Assembly: GCA_964342695.1 (NCBI GenBank)
Contig: CAYFFV010000001.1
Location: 62,001-126,000 of the forward strand
Direction: 5' to 3'
Length of the DNA stretch: 64,000 nucleotides
From: CAYFFV01 sp964342695
Lineage (GTDB): Bacteria; Acidobacteriota; Vicinamibacteria; Vicinamibacterales; UBA8438
A program made the translations under genes and the position numbers. Positions 62,207 through 64,000 of the stretch are shown here, piece after piece. How positions within the stretch are numbered: position 1 is the first letter of the stretch; each line of letters opens with the position of its first letter. Below the pieces are notes generated by a model. It had not been told where the DNA came from. It was given only the letters and a program-made list of their open reading frames with translations, and did not search any database.

Positions 62207-63765
62207 TCTTGTTCCTGTGAGTTTGTGGGGTTGATTTGATCCCACCGATCGAGATCTGAACCAAACTTTAAGATACTTGCTACGAGTGATTCTACGACTG
62301 CAGTTTGAAAGCGGTCGCTTGTGAGACGATATTCCTCAGCGGGTTCGTAAATCGATCCGAGTTCGATTAACACTGCCGGCATGTTTGCACCGACAAGCAC
62401 GCGAAAGGGCGCCTGTTGTATGGGTTGAGTATTCATAGCGATGCGCTGTTTGAGCTCATTTTGGACAATACTGGAAAGGTGAGCCGATTGTTCAACGTAT
62501 CCAATCTGTGCAACATCCCACAGTAGCATATTGATCGTCCGACTCCCACCAGTTACAACTGAAACGGGAGCAGTTGCATGTTCGGCGAGTTCTTGTGCCT
62601 CACTGCTGTATTCGTCGATACTGAGATAAAAGACCTCTGCGCCAATTGCTGAAGGTCGAGCCGACGAATTTACGTGCAAGCTTATAAAGAGGTCAGCTTT
62701 GTTGTTGTTAGCGATAGCAGCCCGTGCATCTAGGTCGACCGTTTCATCCCGATCGCGCGTCAGAATTACGTCAAGTCCAAGACGATTCTCTATAACCTGT
62801 TGTAGTTGTAGAGCGATGGCAAGAGTAATATCTTTTTCATTTGTTCCGTTAACCCCTTGGCTGCCATAGTCACTTCCCCCATGTCCGGGATCGATTGCGA
62901 CAGAACGAATTTGTTTCTTATTTGAAAAATCTGGGAAGGATGTAGGTAAAGTTTCTGTTAGGTTATCAGCGTTTAATGATGTGACCTCTTCCACGGAAGC
63001 ATCAGCTGCTGCAATATTCTTAGAAACAAGATCTATCGATAAAAGCTCTCCGCCATTTGTTAATTTCTGACTGGAAACACTTAAACTGTCAAATGTTGGT
63101 CCAAGGGAGATGCTGATATCTGGTGATTCAGAAAGTTGTTCGAAAGTTGTGACTAATTCGCCACTCAAAAGTGGAAAATCAAGGATATCGAGTCCATTTG
63201 CATCAAAGTGAAGAGTCAGGTGTTGTAAATCTTGATCAATCTTATAAGAAGTGGCAGGTGTAACTTCAAGCGTCAGTCGATCATAATCAGTGCCACTAAG
63301 ATAACTTGTCGAAATTTTTGGCACATGCGCATCTTCTAAAACGAGCACCCGTGAATTAGAACGGAAATCGAATGTGCCGGAGTATATGGGTTGTAACACT
63401 CGTTCAAGAAATTCAAGTGGGATCGCCCATTGTCCTTGGAAGATTCTAGGGGCCGATCGCAGGGAAATGAGTCTTCCGTTAACGGAAACGACCTGTTGGC
63501 CTTCAGTGAGAATAATATTGGCTGATTCAGTCGAAATAGAAAGTATATCCGGGCGAGAATTTTCCTCAATTTGAATTTGGATCAGAGGCACGAGTGCATT
63601 TAGCGACAGCATTTCCTGTCCCTCAACATTAAATGTTGGGATTCTGTCTGTTCCCGACGTGGAATACACGAGTAACTCTGATGAAATCTGTCCCTGTGCA
63701 TGAGGTCCAGAAAAGGACATCGATAGGAGACAAGATACGACTAATATAGAGAGGAACCGTAACAT
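62203..63765 (-). CDS. N-acetylmuramoyl-L-alanine amidase (AmiC-like)
   Basis: Periplasmic zinc amidase that releases stem peptides from peptidoglycan. 520 residues: signal peptide about 1-24, a copper-amine-oxidase-N-like wall-binding domain about 45-150, an AMIN-type domain about 150-270 and the Amidase_3 domain about 293-515. Zinc ligands: His in VAIDPGHGGSDYGSQG, Glu in NEKDITLAIAL, His in LFISLHVNSS; a catalytic Glu near the end in PAVLIELGSIY. It heads the run with gerM-like, rph and rdgB. Its start at 63765 leaves 146 bases to the divergent gene at 63912. Confidence 0.9.
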   Translation of the reverse strand: MLRFLSILVVSCLLSMSFSGPHAQGQISSELLVYSTSGTDRIPTFNVEGQEMLSLNALVPLIQIQIEENSRPDILSISTESANIILTEGQQVVSVNGRLISLRSAPRIFQGQWAIPLEFLERVLQPIYSGTFDFRSNSRVLVLEDAHVPKISTSYLSGTDYDRLTLEVTPATSYKIDQDLQHLTLHFDANGLDILDFPLLSGELVTTFEQLSESPDISISLGPTFDSLSVSSQKLTNGGELLSIDLVSKNIAAADASVEEVTSLNADNLTETLPTSFPDFSNKKQIRSVAIDPGHGGSDYGSQGVNGTNEKDITLAIALQLQQVIENRLGLDVILTRDRDETVDLDARAAIANNNKADLFISLHVNSSARPSAIGAEVFYLSIDEYSSEAQELAEHATAPVSVVTGGSRTINMLLWDVAQIGYVEQSAHLSSIVQNELKQRIAMNTQPIQQAPFRVLVGANMPAVLIELGSIYEPAEEYRLTSDRFQTAVVESLVASILKFGSDLDRWDQINPTNSQEQE

Positions 63766-63911
63766 CTTGGTGGTGTAGATTTAGGTATCATGATATCACT
63801 CTCGATCAAGATATTTAGTGCATTGATTTATAAGGTTTTAATATGGGCGTTAAACTGCCGGGTTCTATAGACTTAGTTTTTCTTCTTTTCAAGAGAGCGA
63901 AGGAGTTTTAA

Positions 63912-64000
63912 ATGAAATTAACGGTTTTGAGTCTCGTGCTGGCGCTGATGTGGTTGTCTCCCGTCACGGCGGCCAGTCGTACTGTCGATATTACGAGTGC
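63912..64000 (+). CDS. Start of a secreted protein (cut by window end)
   Basis: 29 complete codons from ATG 63912, with AAGGAG ahead of it. The residues MKLTVLSLVLALMWLSPVTA form a classical signal peptide with a likely cleavage after VTAAS or VTA. What follows (SRTVDITSA) is too short to name. It is divergent from the amidase gene. Confidence 0.6.
   Translation, partial: MKLTVLSLVLALMWLSPVTAASRTVDITS

Noticed and set aside
1..64000. CRISPR arrays, insertion sequences, phage genes, tRNA or rRNA genes
   Set aside because: No regular repeats, transposase, integrase or RNA-gene-like sequence was recognised; gene families and base use look even over the window.

Overview
The window reads as a chromosomal segment of a free-living Gram-negative bacterium with low-to-middling GC. 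Diderm markers are lpxB, two TonB/porin-type barrels, a LolA-like/ABC export module, AmiC-type amidase and Slt-type transglycosylase. Several traits point to Acidobacteriota: a TonB receptor with an N-terminal carboxypeptidase-regulatory domain, a secreted cupredoxin-like protein with the same kind of domain, and a run of secreted proteins of the 'PNLQGVW' and HHAF-type (DUF6152-like) families. This assignment is inference from gene families, not from a marker phylogeny. I saw no rRNA, tRNA, CRISPR array, insertion sequence, integrase or phage gene. Coding density is very high and no intergenic stretch exceeds about 210 bases.

Layout. 0.1-5.2 kb: nfo (endonuclease IV), divergent acnA, and a short-chain fatty acid transporter. 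5.4-15.2 kb: an OxlT-like MFS carrier, a TonB-dependent receptor that looks like the PQQ receptor PqqU/YncD, then six genes in the order MoxR ATPase, DUF58, MxaA-like, VWA, MxaK-like, VWA. That is the mxaRSACKL order of methylotrophs. 15.2-17.5 kb (minus): a 3-hydroxyisobutyrate-type dehydrogenase, a methyltransferase and a small membrane protein. 17.6-24.7 kb (plus): an outer-membrane protein, an M16 protease pair (one active, one without the zinc motif), lpxB, queG, a YqgE/AlgH protein and a ferritin-like protein. 24.7-38 kb: dinB-rsgA, an ABC exporter, a cupredoxin-like protein, an ATP-grasp ligase, ettA, a TAXI-type TRAP transporter and a soluble lytic transglycosylase. 38-47 kb: a LacD-type aldolase with a small overlapping partner, a PAS-GAF membrane protein, uridine kinase, then a tight run of chlorite-dismutase-like haem protein, divergent Nramp, ketopantoate-reductase-like enzyme, formyl-CoA transferase (frc) and M23 peptidase. 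47-57.4 kb (minus): an outer-membrane protein, a PLP enzyme with its TetR regulator, then a long run with a LolA-like protein, two FtsX-type permeases, a LolD-like ATPase, a beta-barrel and three secreted proteins. 57.6-64 kb: a PhoB/PhoR-like pair, the conserved amidase-gerM-rph-rdgB run, and the start of a secreted protein cut by the window edge.

The most interesting unit is 6.6-15.2 kb. A PqqU-like receptor that would bring pyrroloquinoline quinone into the periplasm sits directly upstream of the full set of accessory genes used to mature a quinoprotein alcohol dehydrogenase, but no dehydrogenase, cytochrome or PQQ synthesis gene is present. This suggests a PQQ-scavenging quinoprotein maturation locus. 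A second candidate system is the LolA-like/ABC/beta-barrel run at 49.8-57.4 kb, which has the parts to move a lipid-like molecule across the envelope.

Start codons were revised where ribosome-binding sites argued for it. Two genes (the PhoB-like regulator and the TRAP permease) can only be full length if they start at CTG, each with a well-placed Shine-Dalgarno sequence. Several other genes lack a Shine-Dalgarno sequence but have a -10-like hexamer a few bases before the ATG, as in leaderless transcripts.
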